Shown here: piece by piece, positions 35,446-43,797 of the stretch
Numbering within the stretch: position 1 is the stretch's first letter
Layout of the letters: every line of letters starts with the position of its first letter
NCBI RefSeq assembly: GCF_017741815.1
Contig: NZ_JAGHMF010000003.1
Span: 62,001-126,000, forward strand
DNA: 64,000 nt
Source: Rhizobium sp. 16-488-2b
GTDB lineage: Bacteria > Pseudomonadota > Alphaproteobacteria > Rhizobiales > Rhizobiaceae
Direction: 5' to 3'
The notes under the pieces: model-generated
The model's database searches: none
The model's input: the letters and a program-made list of their open reading frames with translations, nothing else
What the model was told of the DNA's origin: nothing
Translations under genes and position numbers: made by a program

Positions 35446-36813
35446 ATGTCCGATTTCACCATCGGTCGGGAAGGTGCGAGCGCTGCCGTGCGTTCCCCAT
35501 CCGATCTCTACCGCGCCGTCTGGCGCTGGCATTTCTACGCAGGTCTTCTCGTCCTGCCCTTCATGCTCTCGCTTGCCGTCACCGGCGCGCTCTATCTCTT
35601 CAAGGACGAGATCGACAATGTCGTCCATGCCGATCTGAAGCGCGTCGCAATCAGCGAGCAGGCAACGCGACCGCCATCCGCGATGGTGGATGCCGCCCTT
35701 GCCGCCCATCCCGGCACCGCAATCAAGTTCACCGATCCCGTCAACCCCGGCGCATCTGCGGAGATCACCATCAACACCGGGGCCGAGGGCAATATCGCCG
35801 TCTACGTCGATCCCTATAGCGGCAAGGTGCTCGGCGCGCTGCCCGATCGCGGCACGATCATGTGGACGGTCCGCTACCTCCATAGCCTCAAATATTTCGG
35901 CTCCGTCACCCGCTCGTTGATCGAGATCGCGGCCGGCTGGGCGATCCTGCTTGTCGGCACCGGCATCTATCTCTGGTGGCCGCGCAAGCAGACCGGCGGC
36001 GTCCTCAGCATTCGCGGCACACCGCGCAAGCGCGTCTTCTGGCGCGATACCCATGCGGTCCTCGGCCTTTTCGTCGGTGGTTTCATCGTCTTCCTCGCCG
36101 TCACGGGCATGCCGTGGTCGGGCGTGTGGGGCGCCAAGGTCAACGAGTGGGCGAATGGCAACAATTTTGGCTATCCGGCCGGCGTTCGCGTGGCTGTCCC
36201 CATGTCCGACGAACATGTCGACCATATCGCCAAGACCACATGGTCGCTCGAGCAGGCGCAGGTCCCGCAATCCCCGGCTCATCAGCATGGCGCGATGCCC
36301 ATCAACCTCGATGAAGCCGTCTCCACTTTCGACCGCCTCGGCCTGCATCGCGGCTATGCCGTCAACATCCCCGTGGATGCGATGGGCGTCTATACCGGCT
36401 CTGTCTATCCTGACGATCTCGCCGAGCAGCGCGTCGTGCATCTCGATCAGTTCACGGGAAAACCGCTGATCGACATGAGCTATGCCGATTACGGCCCACT
36501 TGGCAAGGCACTGGAGTGGAGCATCAACGTCCATATGGGACAGGAGTTTGGACTGGCGAACCAGCTCGTCCTTCTCGCCGCCTGCATCGGCATCGCGGTG
36601 CTGGCGGTATCAGCCGGCGTCATGTGGTGGAAGCGCCGCCCGGCAGGCTCGCTCGGCGTTCCGCCCATGCCCTCGGACAAGCGGGTGTTTCGCGGCCTGA
36701 TCGCCATCCTCGCCATCGGCGGCATCATCTTCCCGTTGGTCGGCCTGTCGCTCGTCGTCATGCTGGCGCTCGACTGGATATACGTGAAAACCCGCCGCCG
36801 CCGATCGATCTGA
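35446..36813 (+). CDS. PepSY-associated TM protein (PiuB-like)
   Basis: This 455-residue inner-membrane protein has a PepSY-TM layout: a first span after WRWHFYAGLLVLPFMLSLAV, a large periplasmic part with PepSY-like sequences (VYVDPYSGKVLGAL, and VVHLDQFTGKPLIDM), further spans near GWAILLVGTGIYLWWPRK and HAVLGLFVGGFIVFLAVTGM, and two C-terminal spans. His residues in the spans suit haem or metal electron transfer. Relatives act in siderophore-iron reduction or copper handling. The ATG at 35446 follows CAGGAGAC. It probably forms a unit with the preceding Cys/His-rich protein. Confidence 0.85.
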   Translation: MSDFTIGREGASAAVRSPSDLYRAVWRWHFYAGLLVLPFMLSLAVTGALYLFKDEIDNVVHADLKRVAISEQATRPPSAMVDAALAAHPGTAIKFTDPVNPGASAEITINTGAEGNIAVYVDPYSGKVLGALPDRGTIMWTVRYLHSLKYFGSVTRSLIEIAAGWAILLVGTGIYLWWPRKQTGGVLSIRGTPRKRVFWRDTHAVLGLFVGGFIVFLAVTGMPWSGVWGAKVNEWANGNNFGYPAGVRVAVPMSDEHVDHIAKTTWSLEQAQVPQSPAHQHGAMPINLDEAVSTFDRLGLHRGYAVNIPVDAMGVYTGSVYPDDLAEQRVVHLDQFTGKPLIDMSYADYGPLGKALEWSINVHMGQEFGLANQLVLLAACIGIAVLAVSAGVMWWKRRPAGSLGVPPMPSDKRVFRGLIAILAIGGIIFPLVGLSLVVMLALDWIYVKTRRRRSI

Positions 36814-36818
36814 AAGCC

Positions 36819-36847
36819 GTGAGGAGGCATCGTCGATGCCTCCTCAC
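36819..36847. terminator. Bidirectional terminator, PepSY gene and LysR
   Basis: GTGAGGAGGCATC (36819-36831) pairs perfectly with GATGCCTCCTCAC (36835-36847) around GTC, a 13-bp stem between convergent genes, with ACTTTACT after it on the plus strand. Confidence 0.8.
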
Positions 36848-36850
36848 ACT

Positions 36851-37750
36851 TTACTCCTGAACGATCCCGACACAGAAATCGATGAACGCCCTGACCTTCG
36901 CCGGCACATGCTGGCGCGAAGGATAGAAGGCGTAGAGCGGGAATGTCTCGTCGGGCCAATCCGGAAACAGGTCGATCAGCTGGCCGCTTTCCAGATAGTC
37001 CTGCATCCCAAGCGAAAACACCTGCGCGATGCCGATCCCGGCAAGGCAGGTGGCGAGCGTCGTGCCGGCGTCGTTGACGAGAATGCGTCCGCGCGTCTCG
37101 ATCGGCACGACCTCGGCGCCACGCCGCAATTCCCACTCGAAGGGCCGGCCCGTCAACGAATCCCGGAACTGGATACAGGTGTGGTCGGCAAGATCGCCGG
37201 GCGCCGTCGGCCGTCCGTGCTTGGCGAGATAGGTGGGCGCCGCGATGGTGATCACCCGCGTACGCATCAAGAGCCGCGAGATCAGCGTGGTCTGCGAGGG
37301 ATCGCCGAAGCGCACCGCCACGTCCATGCCGTCGGCCACCAGATCGCCGATCTCGTTGCGGGTGATGATCTCGATCTGCAGCTCGGGATAGAGATCGAGA
37401 AACGCGCCGAGCCTGGGTCCCAGAACCAGCCGCGAAAAATACGGATCGACATTGACCCTGAGCCGCCCGCGCACCGATTGCGCCACGCCCGAGGCCGCCA
37501 TCGCTGCCTCCTCTATGCCGCTCAGCAGTGGCGCCACCTGCTCGTAGAAGCGGGCGCCGTCGTCGGTCAGGCGCATGGTGCGGGTGGTGCGGTCGAGCAG
37601 GCGCAGACCGATGCGGCCTTCCAGCCGGGCGATGGCGCGGCTGACGCCTGATGGTGACAGACCCATCGCATCCGCCGCCCGTGCGAAGCTGCCGCTTTCG
37701 ATCACGGCGGCCAGCACACTCACTCCGTTCAGCAATCGCCCGTCGAACAT
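36851..37750 (-). CDS. LysR-type transcriptional regulator
   Basis: This 299-residue LysR protein has an N-terminal winged helix (VIESGSFARAADAMGLSPSG, then VSRAIARLEGRIG) and an effector domain from about 90. It faces away from an NmrA-type oxidoreductase gene with a 112-base shared spacer, the common regulator-target arrangement. Its position suggests it controls that gene, perhaps in response to a reactive or quinone-like compound, but the effector is unknown. It ends four bases beyond the terminator it shares with the PepSY gene. Confidence 0.87.
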   Translation of the reverse strand: MFDGRLLNGVSVLAAVIESGSFARAADAMGLSPSGVSRAIARLEGRIGLRLLDRTTRTMRLTDDGARFYEQVAPLLSGIEEAAMAASGVAQSVRGRLRVNVDPYFSRLVLGPRLGAFLDLYPELQIEIITRNEIGDLVADGMDVAVRFGDPSQTTLISRLLMRTRVITIAAPTYLAKHGRPTAPGDLADHTCIQFRDSLTGRPFEWELRRGAEVVPIETRGRILVNDAGTTLATCLAGIGIAQVFSLGMQDYLESGQLIDLFPDWPDETFPLYAFYPSRQHVPAKVRAFIDFCVGIVQE

Positions 37751-37862
37751 CGATCCATCCGTGATTTTCAGTCACCAATACCATGACATATGCGCACTTC
37801 AATCAAAGATCGGAAAGGATCATTTTGCGGGCGAACGGAAAACTGAACCAAAGGAGTTTCCA

Positions 37863-38717
37863 ATGTTCGCCATTACAGGAGTAACCGGACAGGTCGGCGG
37901 CACCGTCGCCACGCAGCTGCTACAGACCGGCTTGCCGGTCCGCGCCATCCTTCGCAACGCCGAAAAAGGCAAGGCCTGGCGCGAGAAGGGCGCCGAACTG
38001 GCGCTTGCCGAAATGACCGACGCCGATGCGCTGACCGCCGCCTTCACCGGTGCGGAGGGCGTCTTCCTGCTGATCCCGCCGACCTTCGACCCGACACCCG
38101 GCTTCCCGGAAGTGCGTGCCGTCATCGCCGCCTTGAAGACGGCGCTGTTGCGGGCGCGACCGGAAAGGGTCGTCTGCCTCTCCACCATCGGCGCGCAGGC
38201 CGAGGAGCCGAACCTGCTCAGCCAGCTTGGCCTCGTCGAGCAGGAGCTTTCGAGATTGCCGCTGCCGATCGCATTCCTCCGCGCCGCCTGGTTCATGGAG
38301 AATGCCGCATGGGATGTGGCGACCGCGCGCGAGGCTGGCGTCATCGCAAGTTTTCTCCAGCCTCTCGACCAGGCCTACCCGATGGTCTCGGTCGCCGATG
38401 TCGGCGAAAGGGCCGCGTCACTGTTGCAGGAGAGCTGGACCGGCAAGCGCATCGTCGAGCTGCAGGGGCCGGAGAAGGTAACACCCGCCGATATCGCAGC
38501 CGCCTTCTCCAAGGTGCTCGGCAAGCCGGTCAGCGCGGAAATCGTCGCGCGCGACAGCTGGGAGGCGCTGTTCCAAGGGCAGGGCATGCGCAACCCCACG
38601 CCGCGCATCCGCATGATCGATGGTTTCAACGAAGGCTGGATCTGCTTCGAAGGCCAGCCAGAGAAGGGATCGACGACGTTGGAAACAGCCATTCGCCGGC
38701 TGGTCGAAGCCGCCTGA
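37863..38717 (+). CDS. NmrA/SDR-type NAD(P)-binding oxidoreductase
   Basis: This 284-residue protein has an atypical short-chain-dehydrogenase fold. The nucleotide-binding motif is TGVTGQVGGTVA near the N-terminus (T-G-x-x-G-x-x-G), followed by RAILRNAEKGKAW, a basic patch suited to NADP. It resembles the NmrA and quinone-oxidoreductase (QorB-like) groups. The ATG at 37863 has AAAGGAG upstream; the long upstream extension of the frame shadows the LysR gene. It is divergent from a LysR regulator and ends at a strong terminator. Confidence 0.85.
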   Translation: MFAITGVTGQVGGTVATQLLQTGLPVRAILRNAEKGKAWREKGAELALAEMTDADALTAAFTGAEGVFLLIPPTFDPTPGFPEVRAVIAALKTALLRARPERVVCLSTIGAQAEEPNLLSQLGLVEQELSRLPLPIAFLRAAWFMENAAWDVATAREAGVIASFLQPLDQAYPMVSVADVGERAASLLQESWTGKRIVELQGPEKVTPADIAAAFSKVLGKPVSAEIVARDSWEALFQGQGMRNPTPRIRMIDGFNEGWICFEGQPEKGSTTLETAIRRLVEAA

Positions 38718-38724
38718 CACAGAA

Positions 38725-38757
38725 GAAAGGCCGCGGACGAAACATCCGCGGCCTTTC
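38725..38757. terminator. Bidirectional terminator between NmrA-type and SDR genes
   Basis: GAAAGGCCGCGGA (38725-38737) pairs perfectly with TCCGCGGCCTTTC (38745-38757) around a seven-base loop, a 13-bp stem. The genes on both sides converge on it, and on the minus strand TTCTTCTG follows. Confidence 0.85.
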
Positions 38758-38779
38758 CATATCAATTGGACACTCGGTG

Positions 38780-39529
38780 TCAGAGATTGCTCATTCCGCC
38801 ATCGATGACGAGTTCGCTACCGACGATATAGGCGGCCTCGTCGGAGGCGAGGAAGATCACGGTCTTGGCGACTTCAGCCGCGTCACCGAACCGGCCGACC
38901 GGGATCTGCGACTGGATATGATCGGCCATCGCCTTCGAATCCGCCTCCGATGCGCCGAGCTTACTGTAGAGCGGCGTGGCGATCGGGCCGGGGCTGACGG
39001 CGTTGACGCGGATGCCGCGGCCGATCAGTTCGCCCGACAGCGTCTTGGCGAGTGTCAGGAGCGCCCCCTTCGTCAGCGAATAGACGCTGGAGTTCGGCAT
39101 GCCGATATGCGCGTTGATCGAGGTGTTGAGCACGATCGCGGCCTGTTTGGAGAAGATCGGCAGCAGCGCCTGGATCAGGAAGAACGGACCCTTGACGTTG
39201 ATTGCGATCGACTTGTCGAAGGCGGCCTCGCTCCATTGCTCGACAGGGCCGAACTCGGCCACGCCGGCATTGACGAAGAGGATGTCGAGATGGCCGAAGG
39301 CGTTCTTGATGGCTTCGGCGACCACCTGCTGCCCGGCGACATTGCCGGCATCGGCCTGGATGACGATGGCCTTGTCGCCGAGTTCGGCGCGGGCGGCTGC
39401 GACGCTGTTGGCGCTGCTGCCGGTGATGGCGACGCGGGCGCCTTCGGCGATGAACTGGCGGGCGGTTTCAAGGCCGATGCCGCTGGTGCCGCCGGTGATG
39501 AGGGCAGTCTTGTTCTGAAGGCGTGACAT
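38780..39529 (-). CDS. Short-chain dehydrogenase/reductase
   Basis: This 249-residue classical SDR has the cofactor motif TGGTSGIG, the catalytic Tyr and Lys in SVYSLTKGALL, and the stretch NAVSPGPIATPLYSKLG. It ends VIGSELVIDGGMSNL-like (IVGSELVIDGGMSNL). The start at 39529 (MSRLQNKTALITGG) is preferred; the frame extends 30 codons upstream through sequence without conservation. It lies 129 bases after another SDR gene on the same strand. The substrate is unknown. Confidence 0.87.
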   Translation of the reverse strand: MSRLQNKTALITGGTSGIGLETARQFIAEGARVAITGSSANSVAAARAELGDKAIVIQADAGNVAGQQVVAEAIKNAFGHLDILFVNAGVAEFGPVEQWSEAAFDKSIAINVKGPFFLIQALLPIFSKQAAIVLNTSINAHIGMPNSSVYSLTKGALLTLAKTLSGELIGRGIRVNAVSPGPIATPLYSKLGASEADSKAMADHIQSQIPVGRFGDAAEVAKTVIFLASDEAAYIVGSELVIDGGMSNL

Positions 39530-39658
39530 GGATTGATATCCTTGTGGGGTGGGCTGCTTGCCCATGATGTGTTGTTGGGGGGCGGTCAGCAGAATGCCTT
39601 GCGGTTCGGTTGCGATCACCCCCTCCGAAAGGCGAAGGTGATCGATGAGCTATGCGTG

Positions 39659-40423
39659 TCAGGTGCGGGTGATCGAGGCGCCGCCATCGACCAGCGAGGC
39701 CGTGCCGGTCACGAAGCTGGAATCGTCGGAGGCGAGGTAGAGCACCGAGCGGGCCAGTTCGTCAGGCGTTGCCACGCGCTTCAGCGCATGCAGGTTGGTG
39801 ACGAAGCCTTGCTTGTCCGGCGTGTCGTTCATCTCGCGATACATGTCGGTATCGACGGCACCTGGGAGCACCGAGTTCACGCGCACGTTCTTCGGGCCGT
39901 ATTCGGCGGCCAGCGCCTGCGTCAGGCCGATCAGGCCGGCCTTGCTGGCGGCGTAGGCGGCTACTCCGGGGAAGGCGAAGCTGTAGCCGACGAAGGTCGA
40001 GGTGAAGATCACCGAGCCGCCGCCGTTCTTCTCCATCTGGCTGATCTGGTGCTTGGCGGCAAGAAAGGAGGCCGTCAGGTTGATCGTCACAGCTTCGGTG
40101 AACCCGGCTTCCGAAACGCCAGTGCTCGGGCCTGCCTCGCCGAGGATGCCGGCATTGTTGAAGGCGATGTCGAGCTTCCCGTAACGTTCGACGGCGGTGG
40201 CGACCAGCGCCTTGTGATAATCTTCCGAGCGCACGTCGCCGGCAACGGCGACTGCGTCTCCGCCGGCGGCCTTGATCTCTTCGACCAGGCTGTCGAGCTC
40301 GGCCTGGCGGCGGGCGCCGACCACGACCTTGGCACCTTCGGCGGCAAAGAGCTTGGCCGTTGCGCGGCCAATGCCGGCGCTGGCACCAGTGATGATGGCG
40401 ACTTTTCCATTCAAGCGGTTCAT
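39659..40423 (-). CDS. Short-chain dehydrogenase/reductase
   Basis: This 254-residue classical SDR has ITGASAGIGRATAKLF at the N-terminus, NNAGILGEAGP in the middle, the catalytic AAYAASKAGLIGLT, and NSVLPGAVDTDM. Its C-terminus reads VTGTASLVDGGASI. AAAAGGAG lies upstream of the ATG at 40423. It is divergent from a LysR gene across a 124-base spacer that carries a small palindrome near the LysR start, so it and the following SDR may be that regulator's targets. Confidence 0.88.
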   Translation of the reverse strand: MNRLNGKVAIITGASAGIGRATAKLFAAEGAKVVVGARRQAELDSLVEEIKAAGGDAVAVAGDVRSEDYHKALVATAVERYGKLDIAFNNAGILGEAGPSTGVSEAGFTEAVTINLTASFLAAKHQISQMEKNGGGSVIFTSTFVGYSFAFPGVAAYAASKAGLIGLTQALAAEYGPKNVRVNSVLPGAVDTDMYREMNDTPDKQGFVTNLHALKRVATPDELARSVLYLASDDSSFVTGTASLVDGGASITRT

Positions 40424-40547
40424 TCTTCCATCTCCTTTTTGGGTTGGGGTGGCGTTTGCCGCCCCGTTCGATGAGTGGAAGATGGCATTTTCCTTTTGTT
40501 CGGATTAGTCTCCAAATAGCGGAACTCGAATTCGGAAATGCCGAACG

Positions 40548-41453
40548 ATGATCAGGATTGAGGGAATAACGGCATTCGTGTCGGTGGTGGAATCCGGCTC
40601 GGTCAGCGAGGCGGCGCGGCGCCTTCGCCTGTCGAAATCGGTGGTCAGCGAAAGGCTGGCCGAACTGGAGCGCTCGCTGGGCGGCATGCTGCTCCACCGC
40701 ACCACCCGCAAGCTGACGCTCACCGAGGACGGCACCGCCTTTCTCGAGCGCGCTGCCCGCATCGTCCGCGAGATCGAGGACGCCACGGCGGAGATGGCCG
40801 AGCGGCGCGGCACGCTCTCCGGTCCCTTAAGGATCGCCGCCCCCGTCACCTTCGGCCGCATGCATCTCGGCCCGGCGCTCTATCCGTTTCTGGCGAAGCA
40901 CCCGGAGATTCAGCTTGTGCTCGATATCGATGATCGCCGCGTCGATGTCTCCTCGGAAGGCTATGACGCCATCGTGCGCAACGGGCCGATCGTCGATTCC
41001 CGCCTCGTCGTCTGGAAGCTCAGCCGCAGCCGTCGTCTGCTGGTCGCGTCACCCGATTATCTGGAGCGCCACGGCACGCCGAAGACGCTCAATGATCTCG
41101 ATGGCCACAAGGGGATTTTCTACACCAATCGCGGCGTCTCCGACTGGCGCTTCCAGACGCCCGATGGCGCCATCGTCGTGCGCGCCAGTCAGGTGCTCGG
41201 CATGAACAATGGCGACATGATCCGCGATGCGGCTGTCGCCGGCCTCGGCATCGCCTTGCTCCCCGCCTTCATCGCAGGCCCGGCTGTGAGCGAGGGGCTG
41301 CTGAGCGAGATCGACGTCGGCTACAAGCCCGAGGCCGAGTTCATCTACATGGCTCATCCCGAAGGTCGCAATCCCTCCGCCAAGCTGCGCGCCGTCGCCG
41401 ATCACCTGCGCAAGACCTTCGGTGATCCGCCCTATTGGGATCCATCAGGCTGA
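40548..41453 (+). CDS. LysR-type transcriptional regulator
   Basis: This 301-residue LysR regulator has the winged helix VVESGSVSEAARRLRLSKSV, then VSERLAELERSLGG, and an effector domain from about 90. It faces away from two SDR genes. The palindrome TTCGG-AAATG-CCGAA (40531-40545) overlaps its ribosome region and might be an autoregulatory site. It converges on another LysR gene whose stop is 14 bases away. The effector is unknown. Confidence 0.87.
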   Translation: MIRIEGITAFVSVVESGSVSEAARRLRLSKSVVSERLAELERSLGGMLLHRTTRKLTLTEDGTAFLERAARIVREIEDATAEMAERRGTLSGPLRIAAPVTFGRMHLGPALYPFLAKHPEIQLVLDIDDRRVDVSSEGYDAIVRNGPIVDSRLVVWKLSRSRRLLVASPDYLERHGTPKTLNDLDGHKGIFYTNRGVSDWRFQTPDGAIVVRASQVLGMNNGDMIRDAAVAGLGIALLPAFIAGPAVSEGLLSEIDVGYKPEAEFIYMAHPEGRNPSAKLRAVADHLRKTFGDPPYWDPSG

Positions 41454-41467
41454 TCAGGCAAGGTTGA

Positions 41468-42340
41468 TCAGATCAGGCTCATCAGATTGCCGACGACGCG
41501 CGACCGCCGCGCCTTCAGCATCGCCAGCCCCAGCCGCGCCACCAAAGGCGGCCCCTCGATCGGCCGGTAGGCGACGCCGTCGAGTTTGAGATGCGCGAGC
41601 GAGCCCGGCACGATCGAGACACCGAGATCGGCGGCGACCAGATTGATGACCGAAGGGATCTGCGGCGCCTCCTGCGTCACGACAAGCTCGAAGCCCGCAT
41701 CCCGGCAGCCGCGCACGATGTCGTCGTAGAGGCTGAGGCCGACGGTGCGGGGAAAGAGAATGAAGGGCTCGCCCGCAAGTGCGGAGAGCGGCACAGTCTT
41801 CAGCTTCGCCAGCGGATGGTGCGCCGGCAGCGCGATCAGCATCGGCTCGTCCGCCAGCCGTTTCAGGTGCACATCCCTCGGGTCTTCGAGGCCGGGGCGG
41901 ATGAAGGCGGCGTCGATCTCCTGCCGCATCAGCTTTTCCATCAGCCAGTTGCTGTTCATCTCGGTCAGCGACAGGCTCACATCCGGCCATTGCCCGCGAA
42001 ACCGGCGGATCGTGCCGCTGACGGCGGTGTTGAAGGCCGACGACGCCGTGAAGCCGAGCGCCAGCCGTCCTGTCTCGCCGCGCGTCGCCCGCTGGGCGGC
42101 CAGCTTCGCCTTTTCGGCCGAGGCAATCGCGGCGCGCGCCTCCGGCAGAAATGCCGATCCCGCCTCCGTCAGCTCCGCGCCATGCGGCACACGGTGAAAC
42201 AGCGCCGCCCCGATCTCGTTTTCGAGATCGCGGATCTGCTGGCTGAGCGGCGGCTGGCCGATGCCGAGCTTGGCGGCGCCGCGGGTGAAATTCCGCTCCT
42301 CGGCCACGGCAAGGAAATAGCGGATATGGCGCAGCTCCAT
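41468..42340 (-). CDS. LysR-type transcriptional regulator
   Basis: This 290-residue LysR regulator opens MELRHIRYFLAVAEERNF, the usual start of the BenM/CatR-like branch, followed by TRGAAKLGIGQPPLSQQI. I chose the ATG at 42340 because it begins this conserved stretch. It is transcribed away from an MFS transporter with a 95-base spacer containing TTTCATATATTGGACAAATG, a probable promoter region. Control of the transporter is inferred from layout. Confidence 0.87.
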   Translation of the reverse strand: MELRHIRYFLAVAEERNFTRGAAKLGIGQPPLSQQIRDLENEIGAALFHRVPHGAELTEAGSAFLPEARAAIASAEKAKLAAQRATRGETGRLALGFTASSAFNTAVSGTIRRFRGQWPDVSLSLTEMNSNWLMEKLMRQEIDAAFIRPGLEDPRDVHLKRLADEPMLIALPAHHPLAKLKTVPLSALAGEPFILFPRTVGLSLYDDIVRGCRDAGFELVVTQEAPQIPSVINLVAADLGVSIVPGSLAHLKLDGVAYRPIEGPPLVARLGLAMLKARRSRVVGNLMSLI

Positions 42341-42435
42341 CGGTATCTCCAAAACCTATCAAGAAAGCCAGTTTCATATATTGGACAAATGATGGTCCGT
42401 TGGCTAGATCAAAGGGCGTGAAAGGTTGGTCCTCA

Positions 42436-43734
42436 ATGCCACGCGCCGCAGACAAGCAGTCCGTCCCCTCGGAAATCCCCTCCCGTCCTCATCTCACCGT
42501 CATCGAGAATGCCGCTCCCCAGCACCAGGGAAGCGAAGCGCAGGAAAAGCAGTTCCTGCTGCGCGGCACCCCGGCCTACAGGCGCGCCAGCATCGCGCTG
42601 TTTCTCTCGGGCTTTGCGACCTTCTCACTGCTCTATTGCGTCCAGCCGCTGATGCCGATCTTCGCCAGCGACTTCGGCATCAGCCCGGCCGCGAGCTCGC
42701 TCTCCCTGTCGCTATCGACGGGTCTGCTTGCCTTCGCCATCTTCTGCGCCGCCGCCGTCTCCGAAAGCTTCCGCCGCCGCAGCCTGATGTTCGCCTCGCT
42801 GTTGGGCGCTGCCCTCTGCACGATCGCCTGCGCGCTGGTCCCGAGCTGGCATGCGCTGCTGGTCATCCGCGCGCTTGAAGGCCTGCTCCTCGGCGGTGTG
42901 CCCGCCGTCGCCATGGCCTATCTCTCGGAAGAGATCGATCCCCGCGGCCTCGGCGCCGCCATGGGCCTCTACATCGCCGGCAACGCCTTCGGCGGCATGG
43001 CCGGCCGCGTCGTCACCGGCACGCTGGCCGAGTTCTTCTCCTGGCGCATCGCGCTCGGCACGCTCGGCGCCATCGGCCTTGCGGCGGCCATCGGCTTCTT
43101 CCTGCTTCTGCCCGCCTCGCGCAACTTCACGCCGCGCAAGGGCTTCAACGCCCGCTTCCATCTTGGTGCCTGGGCCGGCCACATCAGGAGCCCGGCGCTG
43201 CCGTTCCTGTTTGCCATCGGCTTCCTCGCCATGGGCACCTTCGTCACGGTCTATAATTATATCGGCTTCCGCCTCGTCGAAGCGCCCTACAATCTGAACC
43301 AGACCGAGCTCGGCCTGATCTTCACGGTCTATATCTTCGGCATCGCCGCCTCCTGGATCGCCGGCCTGCTTGGAGACCGCTTCGGCCACTTCGTCGTGCT
43401 GCCTTCTGGCATCGCACTATCCGCGATCGGCGTGGCGCTAACGCTCTCGGCCTCCCTGCCGCTGATCATCCTGGGCATCGTACTCCTGACCTCCGGCTTC
43501 TTCGTCGCCCACTCGGTCGCAAGCGCGCTGGTCGGGCGGCTCGCCAAGGGCACCAAGGGCCACGCCTCGTCGCTCTATCTCCTGTCCTATTACATCGGCT
43601 CCAGCGTCGCCGGCTCCGTCGGCGGATACTTCTGGGGCGCCGATGGTTGGAGTGCCGTCGTGATGTTCACTCTGACGCTGCTCGCGATCGGCATGGTCGC
43701 CGCACTCGCCGCAGCAAGATTGTCGCGCCGGTAG
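42436..43734 (+). CDS. MFS transporter, YnfM-like
   Basis: This 432-residue major-facilitator protein has about twelve spans after a hydrophilic N-terminal tail of some 45 residues. The YnfM-like pattern is visible as LSGFATFSLLYCVQPLMPIF near the first span, AMAYLSEEIDPRGLGAAMG, and GRVVTGTLAEFFSWR in the first half, with SLYLLSYYIGSSVAGSVGGY near the end. It probably exports small molecules by proton exchange. It is divergent from a LysR gene and ends at a bidirectional terminator. Substrate unknown. Confidence 0.86.
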   Translation: MPRAADKQSVPSEIPSRPHLTVIENAAPQHQGSEAQEKQFLLRGTPAYRRASIALFLSGFATFSLLYCVQPLMPIFASDFGISPAASSLSLSLSTGLLAFAIFCAAAVSESFRRRSLMFASLLGAALCTIACALVPSWHALLVIRALEGLLLGGVPAVAMAYLSEEIDPRGLGAAMGLYIAGNAFGGMAGRVVTGTLAEFFSWRIALGTLGAIGLAAAIGFFLLLPASRNFTPRKGFNARFHLGAWAGHIRSPALPFLFAIGFLAMGTFVTVYNYIGFRLVEAPYNLNQTELGLIFTVYIFGIAASWIAGLLGDRFGHFVVLPSGIALSAIGVALTLSASLPLIILGIVLLTSGFFVAHSVASALVGRLAKGTKGHASSLYLLSYYIGSSVAGSVGGYFWGADGWSAVVMFTLTLLAIGMVAALAAARLSRR

Positions 43735-43745
43735 CAAAAATAGAA

Positions 43746-43769
43746 AAAGCCCGCGACATGGCGGGCTTT
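43746..43769. terminator. Bidirectional terminator, MFS gene and ubiB
   Basis: AAAGCCCGC (43746-43754) pairs perfectly with GCGGGCTTT (43761-43769) around GACATG. A-runs precede and TCTAACT follows, so it can stop transcripts in both directions between the convergent genes. Confidence 0.85.
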
Positions 43770-43797
43770 CTAACTAGATGCGGGCGCATGGGAGCTG

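Noticed and set aside
38309..39526. A plus-strand open frame of about 405 codons across two genes
   Set aside because: It overlaps the end of the NmrA-type gene and lies opposite the SDR gene. Both have clear domain motifs, while this frame is Arg/Gly-rich shadow sequence without a ribosome site.
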